Assembly: GCF_003008695.1 (NCBI RefSeq)
Contig: NZ_PXZT01000010.1
Location: 1 to 64,000 of the forward strand
Source of the DNA: Trichococcus alkaliphilus
GTDB taxonomy: Bacteria > Bacillota > Bacilli > Lactobacillales > Aerococcaceae
Length of the DNA stretch: 64,000 bases
Direction of reading: 5' to 3'
Below are positions 18,121-27,983 of this stretch, piece after piece; the first letter of the stretch is position 1, and the number at the start of each line of letters is the position of its first letter. The notes beneath the pieces were generated by a model. It was not told where the DNA came from and searched no databases. It saw only the letters and a list, made by a program, of their open reading frames with translations. Position numbers and translations under genes: made by a program.

Positions 18121-18757
18121 TCCGGAAAAAGCAGTGAAGATAACTGGAAATGGTGTCACGTTGAATGGTGATCTGGTACTGCACAAAGACGCGAAAGGTC
18201 TTGTCATTTTTGCCCATGGCAGCGGAAGCAGCCGACACAGTGTGCGCAACAAATACGTGGCCAGCGTACTGCGGGCGCATGGGTTATCCACTTTGTTGCT
18301 GGATCTTTTGACGGAAGCGGAAAGCGAGTGGACCGACAAGCGTTTTGACATCGATTTGTTGGCCCAGCGGTTGACGCTTGCGGAGAACTGGGTGAAGCAG
18401 CAGGATGAAACAAAACAGTTGCCGATAGGGTATTTCGGATCCAGCACTGGCGCGGCCGCCGCTTTGCAATCAGCCGCTGAGTTGGGCGATGGAATAAAGG
18501 CCGTCGTATCTCGAGGAGGACGGCCGGATTTGGCCAAGGCGCATCTGGCTATGGTCAAAGCCCCGACCCTGTTGTTGGTGGGCGGCTATGATGACGATGT
18601 GATCGAACTGAACGAGCAGGCTTACGCGTTGCTGAACTGCGAGAAGGAAATGACCATCATTCCGGGAGCCACCCATCTGTTCGAAGAAGCCGGTACGCTG
18701 GAGCAGGTCGCCGAGTTGGCTGCGCAATGGTTTGTGAAGCAGTTTCCGGGAAAATAA
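18113..18757 (+). CDS. Dienelactone hydrolase-like alpha/beta-hydrolase
   Basis: This 214-residue hydrolase has the nucleophile elbow GYFGSSTGAAAAL (Ser near 108), an oxyanion segment IFAHGSGSSRHS at about 36, and a catalytic His in PGATHLFEEAG near 190. LLVGGYDDDVIELN supplies the acid. It resembles the hydrolase half of the phosphoribosyltransferase-dienelactone hydrolase fusion proteins found in other phyla. Here the two halves are separate but overlap by 8 nt, so a functional partnership is very likely. The substrate is not known. GGAGGAGAAGGCAG precedes the ATG. Confidence 0.82.
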   Translation: MSDPEKAVKITGNGVTLNGDLVLHKDAKGLVIFAHGSGSSRHSVRNKYVASVLRAHGLSTLLLDLLTEAESEWTDKRFDIDLLAQRLTLAENWVKQQDETKQLPIGYFGSSTGAAAALQSAAELGDGIKAVVSRGGRPDLAKAHLAMVKAPTLLLVGGYDDDVIELNEQAYALLNCEKEMTIIPGATHLFEEAGTLEQVAELAAQWFVKQFPGK

Positions 18758-18769
18758 GGCTAGGTAACA

Positions 18770-18815
18770 AAAATAAGCAGGACCCCTTTCAATGAGCGGG
18801 GTCCTGCTTATTTTT
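18770..18815. terminator. Bidirectional terminator
   Basis: AAATAAGCAGGACCCC pairs with GGGGTCCTGCTTATTTT. This is a 16-bp stem between convergent transcription units. Confidence 0.9.
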
Positions 18816-18855
18816 TATGGGAACTTCAGCTTGCGCTTGCACTCAACAATGTCGA

Positions 18856-19641
18856 TCACTTGGATTCAGGATTATAGTTCCAGCCGTGATCGTTGTGGTA
18901 AATCATCAACTTGGACATCCCGCCGTCGACAGTGAAATTCTGTCCGGTTATGAAGCCGGCTGCGTCACTGCAGAGGAAGCGGATCGTCTGCACGATGTCA
19001 TCAGGCACGCCGACACGACCGACAGGGTGCTGCAGGAGATCTGCGGTCTCATAGTTCGGCTGATAGTCCTCATCTTTATGGAAGGAACCTGTGTCGATCC
19101 AACCAGGGCTGATGGAATTGACGCGGGCTTTTCCAGCCAATGAAATGCTGAGCGCATGCGTCAACGCAAGGATGCCGCCTTTAGCTGCCGAATAACTTTC
19201 GGTGTCCTCTTGCGACATGAAACCGCGGCTTGATGCGATGTTCACGACCGAAGCGTCAGCTGTGAAAACCGGCAAAAACAAACTCGTCAACAGGTATGGC
19301 GCCGTGATGCCCAAAGCCAGCACATAATTGAAGTCCTGATAGGAACATTCCGATAGAATCCCCTTTTTGCTGATGCAGGCGTTGTTCACCAGATAATCGA
19401 CTTTGCCGAAGCGCTGCTTGACGGCATCCGCAAAAGCGTGAAGGGCAGCTTCCTCAGCGATGTCCCCGTGATGAAAATACACATCGTTCGTTGCGAAACG
19501 GGAAACGATCTTTTCGCCGGCTTCCTTATCTGTGTCAACGAATGCGACAACGGCACCTGCTGTCAAAAAAGATTCCACAGTGGCTCGGCCGATGCCGTTC
19601 GCTCCGCCGGTCACCACGACCACACGATTTTGAAAATCCAT
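18856..19641 (-). CDS. Short-chain dehydrogenase/reductase
   Basis: This 261-residue classical SDR has the nucleotide-binding motif TGGANGIG at residues 11-18 and the structural motif NNA near 88. The catalytic serine (NIASSRG) and YSAAKGG (Tyr and Lys) lie near 135-156. C-terminal FITGQNFTVDGGMSK is the usual closing segment. Asp at the end of strand 2 (AFVDTDKE) suggests NAD rather than NADP. It may be a glucose-1-dehydrogenase-like or sugar-alcohol enzyme, but the substrate cannot be told. It is transcribed alone and converges with the hydrolase gene. Confidence 0.85.
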   Translation of the reverse strand: MDFQNRVVVVTGGANGIGRATVESFLTAGAVVAFVDTDKEAGEKIVSRFATNDVYFHHGDIAEEAALHAFADAVKQRFGKVDYLVNNACISKKGILSECSYQDFNYVLALGITAPYLLTSLFLPVFTADASVVNIASSRGFMSQEDTESYSAAKGGILALTHALSISLAGKARVNSISPGWIDTGSFHKDEDYQPNYETADLLQHPVGRVGVPDDIVQTIRFLCSDAAGFITGQNFTVDGGMSKLMIYHNDHGWNYNPESK

Positions 19642-19684
19642 ATTCCATTCCTCCCGACTGATTGATACTTCAAATATTTCGCGA

Positions 19685-20446
19685 CTACAGCGAAAGCTTC
19701 AGCGATACGGGGCAATGGTCGCTGCCGAAGATATTCTCATGGATATCCGCGTCGACCAAGGCATCCTTCAAAGCGTCCGATACAAGGAAGTAGTCGATCC
19801 GCCAGCCGGCATTGTTTTTGCGGGCGTTGAAGCGGTAGCTCCACCAGGAATATCTCCCTTCCGCATCCGGATGAAAGTAGCGGAAGGTATCGATGAATCC
19901 GTTGGCGACCACTTCGCTGAACTTGGCGCGTTCCTCGTCCGAAAAGCCTGCGTTCTTGCGGTTCGTTTTCCAATTCTTCAGATCGATGTTTTCGTGGGCA
20001 ACGTTAAGGTCTCCGCAGACGACAACTGGTTTTTCAGACTCCAGCCCTTTCAGATAAGCCAGAAAGGTAGTCTCCCAATCCATCCGGTAGTCCAACCGCT
20101 TCAGTTGCTCTTGGGAATTGGGCGTGTAGACAGTGACCAGGTAGAAGCCGGCATACTCTAAGGTGATGACTCGGCCTTCCGAATCATGTTCGGCAGCGCC
20201 TATGCCCAACCGGACAGAAAGCGGTGTATGCTTTGTGAATATTGCCGTACCGGAATAGCCTTTGCGCTCCGCGTAATTCCAGTAGGATTCATACCCGGGG
20301 AACGCAAGATCGATCTGTCCTTCCTGCAATTTCGTTTCCTGCAGACAGAAGAAATCGGCATCGAAGTCCGAAAAAATATCCGCAAAATTTTTATTTACGA
20401 TGGCCCGTAAGCCGTTGACGTTCCAAGAGACAAATTTTAGATCCAT
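19685..20446 (-). CDS. exoA: Exodeoxyribonuclease III / AP endonuclease
   Basis: This 253-residue enzyme incises DNA at abasic sites and trims 3' ends in base-excision repair. Motifs run in order: [11 protein letters not shown] (Asn ligand), [11 protein letters not shown] (metal-binding Glu), [15 protein letters not shown] (Asp/Asn) and [13 protein letters not shown] (Asp-His pair). I chose the ATG at 20446 (MDLKFVSW), preceded by GGTGAAC; a longer frame to 20476 lacks a ribosome site. A small membrane protein gene lies 16 bp upstream on the same strand, probably in one operon. Confidence 0.94.
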   Translation of the reverse strand: MDLKFVSWNVNGLRAIVNKNFADIFSDFDADFFCLQETKLQEGQIDLAFPGYESYWNYAERKGYSGTAIFTKHTPLSVRLGIGAAEHDSEGRVITLEYAGFYLVTVYTPNSQEQLKRLDYRMDWETTFLAYLKGLESEKPVVVCGDLNVAHENIDLKNWKTNRKNAGFSDEERAKFSEVVANGFIDTFRYFHPDAEGRYSWWSYRFNARKNNAGWRIDYFLVSDALKDALVDADIHENIFGSDHCPVSLKLSL

Positions 20447-20462
20447 TTTATGTTCACCAGCC

Positions 20463-20711
20463 TTAACGCAACGCAATCGTATAGTAAAGGAACAGGATGA
20501 AGAGGAAGAGATTGATGGTGGCCAATGTCCACTTCATTTTAGGCTCTGGAATGTTCAGCGCAAAAATCGTTCCGACAATCGGCAAAAACAGCGCCAATAC
20601 CAACGAGGTAGTGGATACGGAGCCGGGATCTTTGGTAGTGAAGAGGTAAATAGGGTAAAGGATGGACAATAGTGTGAATGTTATTCCGTTTCTGGTTTGT
20701 TTCGGTTGCAT
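20463..20711 (-). CDS. Small membrane protein, unknown function
   Basis: This 82-residue protein has two or three hydrophobic segments: [33 protein letters not shown] and [17 protein letters not shown]. They are separated by short polar turns, so it is almost certainly an integral membrane protein. AGGAGG lies seven bases before the ATG, which supports real translation. It sits directly upstream of exoA on the same strand. I do not recognise the family. Confidence 0.7.
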   Translation of the reverse strand: MQPKQTRNGITFTLLSILYPIYLFTTKDPGSVSTTSLVLALFLPIVGTIFALNIPEPKMKWTLATINLFLFILFLYYTIALR

Positions 20712-21047
20712 AAAGCAGCCTCCTTTTTCTGTTATCTGTAATATTTTACCATACCTATGCGCTTGGATCGCAAGGAATAGGGCCGGAATTCGTGTCCAAA
20801 AAATGAAAAAGGACTCTTTCCGGCAGACAGATATCTAACAAAGCTATTTCAAATTGATTAAATTGTAAATTTTTTCATAAACTTGTGTTAAAATAGCATG
20901 AACAGGTGCGGAAATGCTTTTGATTAAAAAAAGATTAACATATGGTTAAAGAAATATAATTAATCGCTGCCGCTTACTTATTTGATACAAATCCGCATCA
21001 AGTGATGTTAGAATGGACTACATAAATAAAATTAGTGGGTGAAATGC
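20712..21047. other. Intergenic region before murB
   Basis: An AT-rich divergent region of about 335 bp. It has two extended -10 candidates facing murB (TGTTAAAAT ending at 20894 and TGTTAGAAT ending at 21014), neither with a well-spaced -35. No ORF or repeat of note. Confidence 0.4.
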
Positions 21048-21962
21048 ATGTTGGGGACGGAAATAAAACAACAGTTTCCTGAAACTATCGTTAAAGAGAA
21101 TGAAAACTTATCAAATTATACATACACAAAAACAGGTGGCCCTGCGGATGTACTGGTCTTTCCGAAATCCAAAGATGAAGTAGCGGCAATCGTTGCATGG
21201 GTGAATGAAAAGCAAGCGCCTTTGACCGTATTGGGCAATTCCAGCAATGTCATCATCAAGGATGGCGGCATCCGCGGCATCGTGATGATTCTGACGGAAA
21301 TGGATCACATGGAAGTGAAGCGCCATCGGTTGATTGTCCAGAGCGGCGCACGTTTGATTGATGCTTCGCGGATGGCCTTGGCTGAGCGGTTGAGCGGTTT
21401 GGAATTCGCATGCGGCATTCCCGGCAGCGTCGGTGGAGCGGTCTACATGAATGCCGGAGCATATGACGGTGAAGTCGAAGAAGTCATTGAATCCGTAGTG
21501 GTGATCTCGCGTGAAGGCAAAATCAAAACCTACGAGAAGAATGATCTTGAGTTTTCCTATCGCCACAGCAAGCTGCAGGAAACGAACGAAATCGTTCTGG
21601 AAGTTGTCTTCCACCTGGAAAAAGGCAAGCAGGAAACAATCAAAGCCCGAATGGATGAATTGACGGCTTTGCGCGAATCGAAGCAACCATTGGAATATCC
21701 TTCATGCGGCAGCGTCTTCAAACGGCCGACCGGGTATTTCACAGGTAAATTGATCCAAGAAGCGGGTCTGCAAGGTTTGATTTGGGGCGGGGCACAGGTG
21801 TCGATGAAGCATGCAGGCTTTATCGTAAACATCAACAGTGCCACAGCGACCGATTACATTGAACTGATTGCACATATCAAAGAAGTCATAATGGAACATT
21901 ATGATGTGCCATTGGAAACGGAAGTCCGGATCATTGGAGAAGATACAGTGGGAAGCGTATAG
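21048..21962 (+). CDS. murB: UDP-N-acetylenolpyruvoylglucosamine reductase
   Basis: This 304-residue FAD enzyme makes UDP-N-acetylmuramate for peptidoglycan. FAD-binding stretches TYTKTGGPADVLVFP and GNSSNVIIKDGGIRG are near the N-terminus. EFACGIPGSVGGAVYMNAGA is in the middle. YRHSKLQE and YPSCGSVFKRP (with the proton-donating Ser) show a type II MurB that lacks the extra Tyr loop. PLETEVRIIGE closes it. I start at ATG 21048 behind GTGGGTGA; the GTG at 21039 is an alternative. Confidence 0.95.
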   Translation: MLGTEIKQQFPETIVKENENLSNYTYTKTGGPADVLVFPKSKDEVAAIVAWVNEKQAPLTVLGNSSNVIIKDGGIRGIVMILTEMDHMEVKRHRLIVQSGARLIDASRMALAERLSGLEFACGIPGSVGGAVYMNAGAYDGEVEEVIESVVVISREGKIKTYEKNDLEFSYRHSKLQETNEIVLEVVFHLEKGKQETIKARMDELTALRESKQPLEYPSCGSVFKRPTGYFTGKLIQEAGLQGLIWGGAQVSMKHAGFIVNINSATATDYIELIAHIKEVIMEHYDVPLETEVRIIGEDTVGSV

Positions 21963-22050
21963 GTGAAAAGAAGGCTGGGTGCGAACATTCAGCTCTTTTT
22001 TGAATAGCACTTAATTATTTTTTTGAATATATAATGAAGGAGGATAGCCC

Positions 22051-23754
22051 ATGCGAAGACCACTGATATCTTTTCAGAACTTTAGTTTCACCTATTCAGA
22101 TCAAAAGGAACCGACGTTAGAAGAACTTAATGTCACCATCTACGAAGGAGAAAAAATACTTGTGCTCGGCCCTAGCGGCTCCGGGAAAACGACCTTTGCC
22201 CGCTGCCTCACTGGCGTATTGCCGAGTGAAGAGAACGGCGATGCGAGCGGAAACATCCTCTTTCACCATCAAATCGATCAAACGATTGCCCCCTTTGAAG
22301 ATTTTCTTCCCAATGAAATGAAACTGGTCAAGAACAGTCTGATTCCCCACGCGGACCAGATGGGGAAATTTGGAGTGAAGCAACAGGTCCCATTCCGTAC
22401 AGCAGATGATTTGAAAAAAATGGACAATTGGCATGATTTTTTGAAGAAACGCCCTTATCTGAAGCGCAGTTTCATGAAATTGTCGGAACAGCAGTTGGGT
22501 GATATCACGATGGCAGGTATCTCCTTGGATGGCAAGCCAGTGATTATATTCGATGAGCCATTGGCGAATCTGGACCCGAGTTCCGGGGATTTGGCCATGA
22601 AATTCATCGATGATCTGCATCGTGTCAGCGACACAACCGTCCTCATCATCGAACATAGGCTGGAAGATGTCTTGGCACAACCGATCGATCGCATCTTGCT
22701 GTTTTCCGGCGGGCGGATCATCGCGGATGCGACGCCGGAGGAGATACTCCGCAGCGAAATTCTGAGTGACATCGGCATCCGGGAGCCCCTTTACATCACA
22801 GCTATGCGCTATGCGGGAGTCGATCTGGACAATGTCCGGGAACTGGCGAACGCAAAGAAAGTGAACGGGCCGCAATTAAAGGAACAGATGGAAAGCTGGC
22901 TGAATTATCTGCCGCAATTCCGGTATCCCGATTATGATGAAGTGCTTCTGGAGCTTGACGGCTTATCGTTCAAATACCCTTGGAACGACAAGGACATCGT
23001 CGACGGTGCCTTTCTCCGCATCTACAAAGGGGAAATGATCAGCCTTGTCGGTGCGAACGGCGCCGGCAAATCGACACTTTCCCGTTTGATGACCGGTGAG
23101 GAAAAACCGCAGAGTGGCCACATCTATTGGAAAGGCCATGAAGTCAGCGACATCGATGCGGATGAAGCGGAAAACTATGTCGGCTACGTCCCGCAGAACC
23201 CGAAAGACAGCCTCTCGCAAGAAACCGTTTATGAAGAGATAGCTCTAAAAATGAAACAGCGCAACATGCCTGAGGAAGAGATTGTAAGGAAAGTCGATGA
23301 AGTTGCGAAAGTTTGCGGACTGCAATACATCAAAGACTTGCCGTTATCGATGCTGAGTTTCGGCCAACTGAAACGGGTGTCGATTGCATCCGTATTGGCG
23401 CTGGATCCGGAGCTGATCATCTTGGATGAGCCGGCAGCCGGGCAGGATTTCAGCCATTATAAAGACATCATGCATTTCCTCCAACGGATCCACCAGAACG
23501 GTGTGACCGTCGTGATCGTAACGCATGACATGCACCTGATGCTGGAATACACCCGCAGAGCGGTCGTCATGGCTAAAGGGAAAATTGTGGCCGATACGAG
23601 TTCCGCATTTGTCCTCATCAATCCGAGGCTGATCCAGATCGCCTCATTGAAAGAGACCACCTTGTTCACCTTCGCCAACCAGATCGGAATGACGGACCCT
23701 TATTCCTTTACGGAAAAATTCGTCTACTACGATCGGGCCGCGCGCTTGTTCTGA
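22051..23754 (+). CDS. Duplicated ECF-type ABC ATPase (YkoD-like)
   Basis: This 567-residue protein contains two fused ABC ATPase domains, as in the energising subunit of some vitamin/cation ECF importers. Domain 2 (from about residue 300) is canonical: GANGAGKST, a Q-loop [22 protein letters not shown] and ILDEPAAG. Domain 1 has a good Walker A (GPSGSGKTT) and Walker B ([11 protein letters not shown]). Its signature, however, is [13 protein letters not shown] instead of LSGGQ, and the Q-loop region is replaced by an unusual polar stretch. No EcfT or substrate-binding S component lies next to it. AAGGAGGATAGCC precedes the ATG, and a terminator follows. The substrate is unknown. Confidence 0.8.
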   Translation: MRRPLISFQNFSFTYSDQKEPTLEELNVTIYEGEKILVLGPSGSGKTTFARCLTGVLPSEENGDASGNILFHHQIDQTIAPFEDFLPNEMKLVKNSLIPHADQMGKFGVKQQVPFRTADDLKKMDNWHDFLKKRPYLKRSFMKLSEQQLGDITMAGISLDGKPVIIFDEPLANLDPSSGDLAMKFIDDLHRVSDTTVLIIEHRLEDVLAQPIDRILLFSGGRIIADATPEEILRSEILSDIGIREPLYITAMRYAGVDLDNVRELANAKKVNGPQLKEQMESWLNYLPQFRYPDYDEVLLELDGLSFKYPWNDKDIVDGAFLRIYKGEMISLVGANGAGKSTLSRLMTGEEKPQSGHIYWKGHEVSDIDADEAENYVGYVPQNPKDSLSQETVYEEIALKMKQRNMPEEEIVRKVDEVAKVCGLQYIKDLPLSMLSFGQLKRVSIASVLALDPELIILDEPAAGQDFSHYKDIMHFLQRIHQNGVTVVIVTHDMHLMLEYTRRAVVMAKGKIVADTSSAFVLINPRLIQIASLKETTLFTFANQIGMTDPYSFTEKFVYYDRAARLF

Positions 23755-23772
23755 TAAAATCCATATAAGTTC

Positions 23773-23806
23773 AAAACGCCAGAATGATTTTTTCTGGCGT
23801 TTTTTG
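23773..23806 (+). terminator. Terminator after the ECF-like ATPase
   Basis: AAAACGCCAGAA and TTCTGGCGTTTT form a 12-bp stem, then T5. Confidence 0.9.
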
Positions 23807-23950
23807 TTCGTGTTTTTTGCTGCAAAGGATGCTACTTCTTATATGATAATAGTGTTTTGTGCTAACATAATGGTAACGAGTGAATGTCTGATCGCATCCG
23901 ATCGGAGTGAACGTTCAGCGCCCATAATTAAACGACGGAGGCGGGAGAAA

Positions 23951-25039
23951 ATGACTGAGAATCCGATCATTACTTTGGAGAATGTGAAAAAAGTCTACGA
24001 TGATGAAACTGTGTTGCACGATATTAACTTTGAACTTGAAAAAGGCAAATTCTATACCCTCTTGGGACCATCCGGCTGCGGGAAGACGACGATTCTGCGT
24101 TTGATCGCCGGATTCGCGGACGCTACGGAAGGCGTCATCAAAATCAACGGCGAAACGGTGAATGACGTGCCGGCGAACCGACGCAAAGTCAATACCGTTT
24201 TCCAGGACTACGCTTTGTTTCCCCACATGAATGTTTTCGATAATATCGCATTCGGGCTGACGATCAAAAAAATGCCTAAGGAACAGATCAAGCTGAAAGT
24301 GGATGAAGCCTTGAAAATGGTTCAACTTGAGGGCTACGAAAACCGTGAAATCAGCGAAATGTCGGGTGGGCAGCAACAGCGCGTCGCAATCGCCCGGGCA
24401 ATCGTCAATGAACCGGATGTGCTGCTGTTGGATGAACCGTTGTCGGCTTTGGACTTGAAACTGCGCACGGATATGCAGTACGAACTGCGGGAACTGCAGG
24501 AGCGGCTGGGCATCACCTTCATTTATGTCACGCACGATCAGGAAGAGGCGTTGGCAATGAGCGATTGGATCTTCGTCATGAACAAGGGTGCGATTGTCCA
24601 GAGCGGCACACCTGTGGATATTTATGACGAGCCGATCAATCGGTTCGTTGCGGATTTCATTGGCGAGAGCAATATCGTTCCCGGGACGATGGTGGAGGAC
24701 TACAAAGTCAGCTTCGTCGGCAAGGAATTCGAATGTTCCGATGCGGGGATCACACCAGGCGAAAAGGTCGAAATCGTCATCCGCCCGGAAGATCTGGAGC
24801 TGACGACAGTCGAAAACGGCAAGTTAGTCGTGAATATCGATATGCAGCTTTTCCGAGGTGTCCACTATGAGATCATCGGTTACGACAAGGACGGAAACGA
24901 GTGGATGATCCATTCCACCAAGCGCGCGGAAATCGGCAAGGATGTCGGACTCCATTTCGGTCCGCAGGATATCCATGTCATGCGACTTGGAGAATCTGAA
25001 GAAGAGTTCGATGCCCGTCTGGAAAGCTATGAAGAATAG
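23951..25039 (+). CDS. potA: Spermidine/putrescine ABC transporter ATPase
   Basis: This 362-residue polyamine importer ATPase has Walker [10 protein letters not shown], signature [14 protein letters not shown], Walker [12 protein letters not shown] and a switch [13 protein letters not shown]-terminal TOBE domain (about 275-350, with [10 protein letters not shown]) marks the PotA/MalK branch. The true start is the ATG at 23951 behind GGCGGGAG; an in-frame extension upstream has no ribosome site. It is the first gene of potA-potB-potC-potD, with short gaps or 4-nt overlaps throughout. Confidence 0.93.
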   Translation: MTENPIITLENVKKVYDDETVLHDINFELEKGKFYTLLGPSGCGKTTILRLIAGFADATEGVIKINGETVNDVPANRRKVNTVFQDYALFPHMNVFDNIAFGLTIKKMPKEQIKLKVDEALKMVQLEGYENREISEMSGGQQQRVAIARAIVNEPDVLLLDEPLSALDLKLRTDMQYELRELQERLGITFIYVTHDQEEALAMSDWIFVMNKGAIVQSGTPVDIYDEPINRFVADFIGESNIVPGTMVEDYKVSFVGKEFECSDAGITPGEKVEIVIRPEDLELTTVENGKLVVNIDMQLFRGVHYEIIGYDKDGNEWMIHSTKRAEIGKDVGLHFGPQDIHVMRLGESEEEFDARLESYEE

Positions 25040-25050
25040 GGGGAAGAGCC

Positions 25051-25866
25051 ATGACGAAAAATTCTAGAGCGTTCTATTCTGTTCCTTATATGTTGTGGTT
25101 AGGGTTGTTTGTCCTCTCACCGATGCTGCTGATCCTGTACCAGTCGTTTTTCGACATCACCGGGGCCTTCACTTTTGCCAACTACGCGACTTATTTCACC
25201 TCGGGAAATTATCTGCGGATGACGTTGAATTCGTTCCTTTATGCGTTCACCATCGCCCTCGTGACGTTCCTGATCAGTTACCCGACGGCGCTGTTCCTGA
25301 GCCGGACGAAGAATAAGCAGCTTTGGCTTTCCTTGATCATTCTGCCGACTTGGATCAATCTTTTGCTGAAGGCCTACGCCTTCATCGGTTTGTTCAGTCA
25401 GAGCGGTACGGTCAATCAATTCCTGAGCTTCATGGGCATCGGTCCCCAACAGATTCTGTTCACGGACTTCAGTTTCATTTTCGTGGCGGCCTACATCGAG
25501 CTGCCGTTCATGATTCTGCCGATTTTCAATTCGATCGAAGAGCTGAACCCGGCCTTGATCGTCGCCAGCGAGGACCTGGGTGCAACAAGGATGCAGACTT
25601 TGACTAGGGTCATCTTTCCTTTGACGCTTAGCGGCGTGCGCAGCGGTTTCCAGGCCGTCTTCATTCCGTCACTGTCGCTGTTTATGCTGACGCGTCTGAT
25701 CGGCGGAAACCGGGTCATCACTTTGGGAACTGCTGTGGAACAGCATTTTCTCGTCACCCAGAACTGGGGTATGGGCTCAACGATCGGCGTCATCCTGATC
25801 ATCAGCATGATCGCCATCATGTCCCTGACGAGTGACAAAAAGAAGAAAGGCAGGCGAGTCAAATGA
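25051..25866 (+). CDS. potB: Spermidine/putrescine ABC transporter permease
   Basis: This 271-residue inner permease of the polyamine importer has six predicted membrane helices. It carries the cytoplasmic EAA loop that docks with PotA, seen around EDLGATRMQTLTRVIFPL. It starts 11 bp after potA behind GGGGGAAGAG and overlaps potC by 4 nt (ATGA), so the operon is coupled. An unrelated antisense frame here is a shadow. Confidence 0.92.
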   Translation: MTKNSRAFYSVPYMLWLGLFVLSPMLLILYQSFFDITGAFTFANYATYFTSGNYLRMTLNSFLYAFTIALVTFLISYPTALFLSRTKNKQLWLSLIILPTWINLLLKAYAFIGLFSQSGTVNQFLSFMGIGPQQILFTDFSFIFVAAYIELPFMILPIFNSIEELNPALIVASEDLGATRMQTLTRVIFPLTLSGVRSGFQAVFIPSLSLFMLTRLIGGNRVITLGTAVEQHFLVTQNWGMGSTIGVILIISMIAIMSLTSDKKKKGRRVK

Positions 25867-26714
25867 AGGAAACAACCAACACGAAGTGGAACAATGCATT
25901 TCTTGTGCTCGTTTTCGCCATCCTGTACCTGCCAATCTTTTATCTCATTTTTTATTCGTTTAATGCCGGCGGAACCATGAACGCCTTCACCGGCTTCACT
26001 TGGGAGCATTACCAAGCCGTGTTTGAGGATACGCGCTTGATCGGCATCGTTTTGAACACATTTTTGGTGGCTTTGCTGTCGGCCCTCATCGCAACTGCGA
26101 TCGGCACGATGGGCGCAATTTTCATTTATTACACCAAAAAACGCAGCATCAAGAATACGCTCTTGAGTCTGAACAACGTGCTGATGGTTTCTCCGGATGT
26201 CATCATCGGGGCAAGCCTGTTGATTCTGTTCACGATTCTCGGCTTTTCGTTGGGCTTCTCATCCGTGCTGTTGTCGCACATCGCTTTTTCGATTCCGATC
26301 GTCGTGCTGATGGTGCTGCCGAAGCTTTATGAGATGAACGATTCGATGATCAGTGCAGCCCAGGATCTGGGTGCCAGCTCCGGCCAAGTCTTCAGCAGAA
26401 TTCTGATCCCGAGCATCACTCCGGGGATTCTTAGCGGTTTCTTCATGGCCTTCACCTATTCCTTGGATGATTTTGCGGTGACCTTTTTCGTGACGGGGAA
26501 CGGCTTCACCACTTTGGCGGTGGAAATCTATTCACGGGCCCGCCGTGGTGTCAGCCTGGAGATCAATGCGCTCAGTGCGCTGATGTTCCTGTTCACGTTG
26601 CTGTTGGTCTTGAGCTACTATTTCATTCAACAGTATGAGCACAATAAACATGCACAGCAATTGAAGGCAATCGGGAAACGCGCCGGCTCGGGACGGACGG
26701 TGAAAAAAGGATGA
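25863..26714 (+). CDS. potC: Spermidine/putrescine ABC transporter permease
   Basis: This 283-residue second permease of the polyamine importer has an N-terminal helix (FLVLVFAILYLPIFYLIFYS) and about six helices in all. Its EAA loop AAQDLGASSGQVFSRILIPS is the PotA contact. The YSLDDFAVTFFVTG segment is typical of PotC. It overlaps potB and potD by 4 nt on each side. The C-terminal tail is basic, as expected for the cytoplasmic side. Confidence 0.92.
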   Translation: MKETTNTKWNNAFLVLVFAILYLPIFYLIFYSFNAGGTMNAFTGFTWEHYQAVFEDTRLIGIVLNTFLVALLSALIATAIGTMGAIFIYYTKKRSIKNTLLSLNNVLMVSPDVIIGASLLILFTILGFSLGFSSVLLSHIAFSIPIVVLMVLPKLYEMNDSMISAAQDLGASSGQVFSRILIPSITPGILSGFFMAFTYSLDDFAVTFFVTGNGFTTLAVEIYSRARRGVSLEINALSALMFLFTLLLVLSYYFIQQYEHNKHAQQLKAIGKRAGSGRTVKKG

Positions 26715-27781
26715 AAAAATTAATGGGAATGGCGGCCGTTGTGCTGCTTGTTTGTGCAGTAATCGCTTTTGGGATAAATACTCTGAATAGAGCGCAAGGT
26801 TTTTCGGAAGGGAATACGCTGACCATCTACAACTGGGGCGACTATATCGAACCGGAGCTGATCGCGAAATTCGAAGAGGAGACTGGTTATAAAGTCTCCT
26901 ACGAAACGTTTGATTCGAACGAGGCGATGTATACCAAAGTCAAACAGGGCGGAACGGCTTATGATCTGAGCATCCCCTCGGAGTACATGATCAATAAAAT
27001 GGCTGAAGAAGGTTTGCTGATCGAACTGGACCATTCGAAGATCGAAGGCCTGGAGAACATCGATCCGCGTTTCCTCGATTTGCCGTTCGACGAAGGAAAC
27101 AAATATTCCATCCCTTATTTCTGGGGTACATTGGGCATCATCTATAACGACAAAATGGTGAAGGAAGAGATCACCTCCTGGTCCGATCTCTGGGATCCGA
27201 GCTACATAAACAGCCTGCTTCTGATCGACGGGGCGCGCGAAGTGATCGGTCTAGGACTCCAAAGTGAAGGCTACTCGCTGAATGAGACGGATCCAATCGT
27301 TTTGACTGAGGTCGCGGATAAACTGAAAGACATCACGCCGAACATCAAAGCCATCGTTGCCGATGAAATCAAGATGTACATGATCCAGGAAGAAGCGGCC
27401 ATTGCCGTCACTTTCTCCGGTGAAGCCAGCGAGATGCTATGGGAAAACGAAAATCTTCATTATGTGATCCCAGAAGAGGGCTCCAATCTGTGGTTCGACA
27501 ACATCGTCATACCGAAGACCGCAAAAAATATTGAAGGCGCCTATGCCTTCATCAATTTCATGCTGGAACCTGAGAATGCGGCCATCAATGCGGAATACGT
27601 CGGCTACGCCACACCGAACCAAACCGCCATCGAACTGATGGATCCCGAAATCACCAGTGATGAACAGTTTTATCCGTCCGACGAAATCATGAACAAACTC
27701 GAAGTCTACGAAAACCTAGGAGCCAAAAACCTCGGGACTTATAATGACCTCTTCCTGGAAATCAAAATGTATCGAAAATAA
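26711..27781 (+). CDS. potD: Spermidine/putrescine-binding protein
   Basis: This 356-residue extracellular polyamine-binding protein has a basic N-terminus and a hydrophobic segment (about 4-21) that acts as a signal or anchor. A Cys lies inside it, but the preceding LLV is not a canonical lipobox. The mature start LTIYNWGDYIEPELI is the PotD signature, with the polyamine-coordinating Trp/Tyr/Asp pattern. YFWGTLGIIYNDKMV and VTFSGEASEM follow. It closes the potABCD operon. Confidence 0.92.
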   Translation: MKKLMGMAAVVLLVCAVIAFGINTLNRAQGFSEGNTLTIYNWGDYIEPELIAKFEEETGYKVSYETFDSNEAMYTKVKQGGTAYDLSIPSEYMINKMAEEGLLIELDHSKIEGLENIDPRFLDLPFDEGNKYSIPYFWGTLGIIYNDKMVKEEITSWSDLWDPSYINSLLLIDGAREVIGLGLQSEGYSLNETDPIVLTEVADKLKDITPNIKAIVADEIKMYMIQEEAAIAVTFSGEASEMLWENENLHYVIPEEGSNLWFDNIVIPKTAKNIEGAYAFINFMLEPENAAINAEYVGYATPNQTAIELMDPEITSDEQFYPSDEIMNKLEVYENLGAKNLGTYNDLFLEIKMYRK

Positions 27782-27871
27782 TAAAGAAATAAGGAGAACA
27801 TACGGAAAATGGATAACCTCATAACCAAATGAACTGGCGATTTGATTATCGATTGTTTAATTATCTACCAA

Positions 27872-27896
27872 AGACGACTGAAAGGTCGTTTTTTTT
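27872..27896 (+). terminator. Probable terminator of potABCD
   Basis: A short stem, ACGAC/GTCGT, around TGAAAG, followed by T8. Confidence 0.6.
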
Positions 27897-27909
27897 GTGG
27901 AGAAAAACA

Positions 27910-27940
27910 TTGACTTAATCTTAAGCTTAAGAGGTAAGAT
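27910..27940 (+). promoter_or_regulatory. Long-spacer promoter with palindrome (MerR-like layout)
   Basis: TTGACT (27910-27915) and TAAGAT (27935-27940) are 19 bp apart. The 12-bp palindrome CTTAAGCTTAAG (27920-27931) sits in the spacer. A stretched spacer with a central dyad is the layout of promoters activated by MerR-family regulators. No merR gene is nearby. Confidence 0.4.
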
Positions 27941-27983
27941 TGCATAGAAACATACTATTATTTCATTTAAGCGAGGCGGGATA

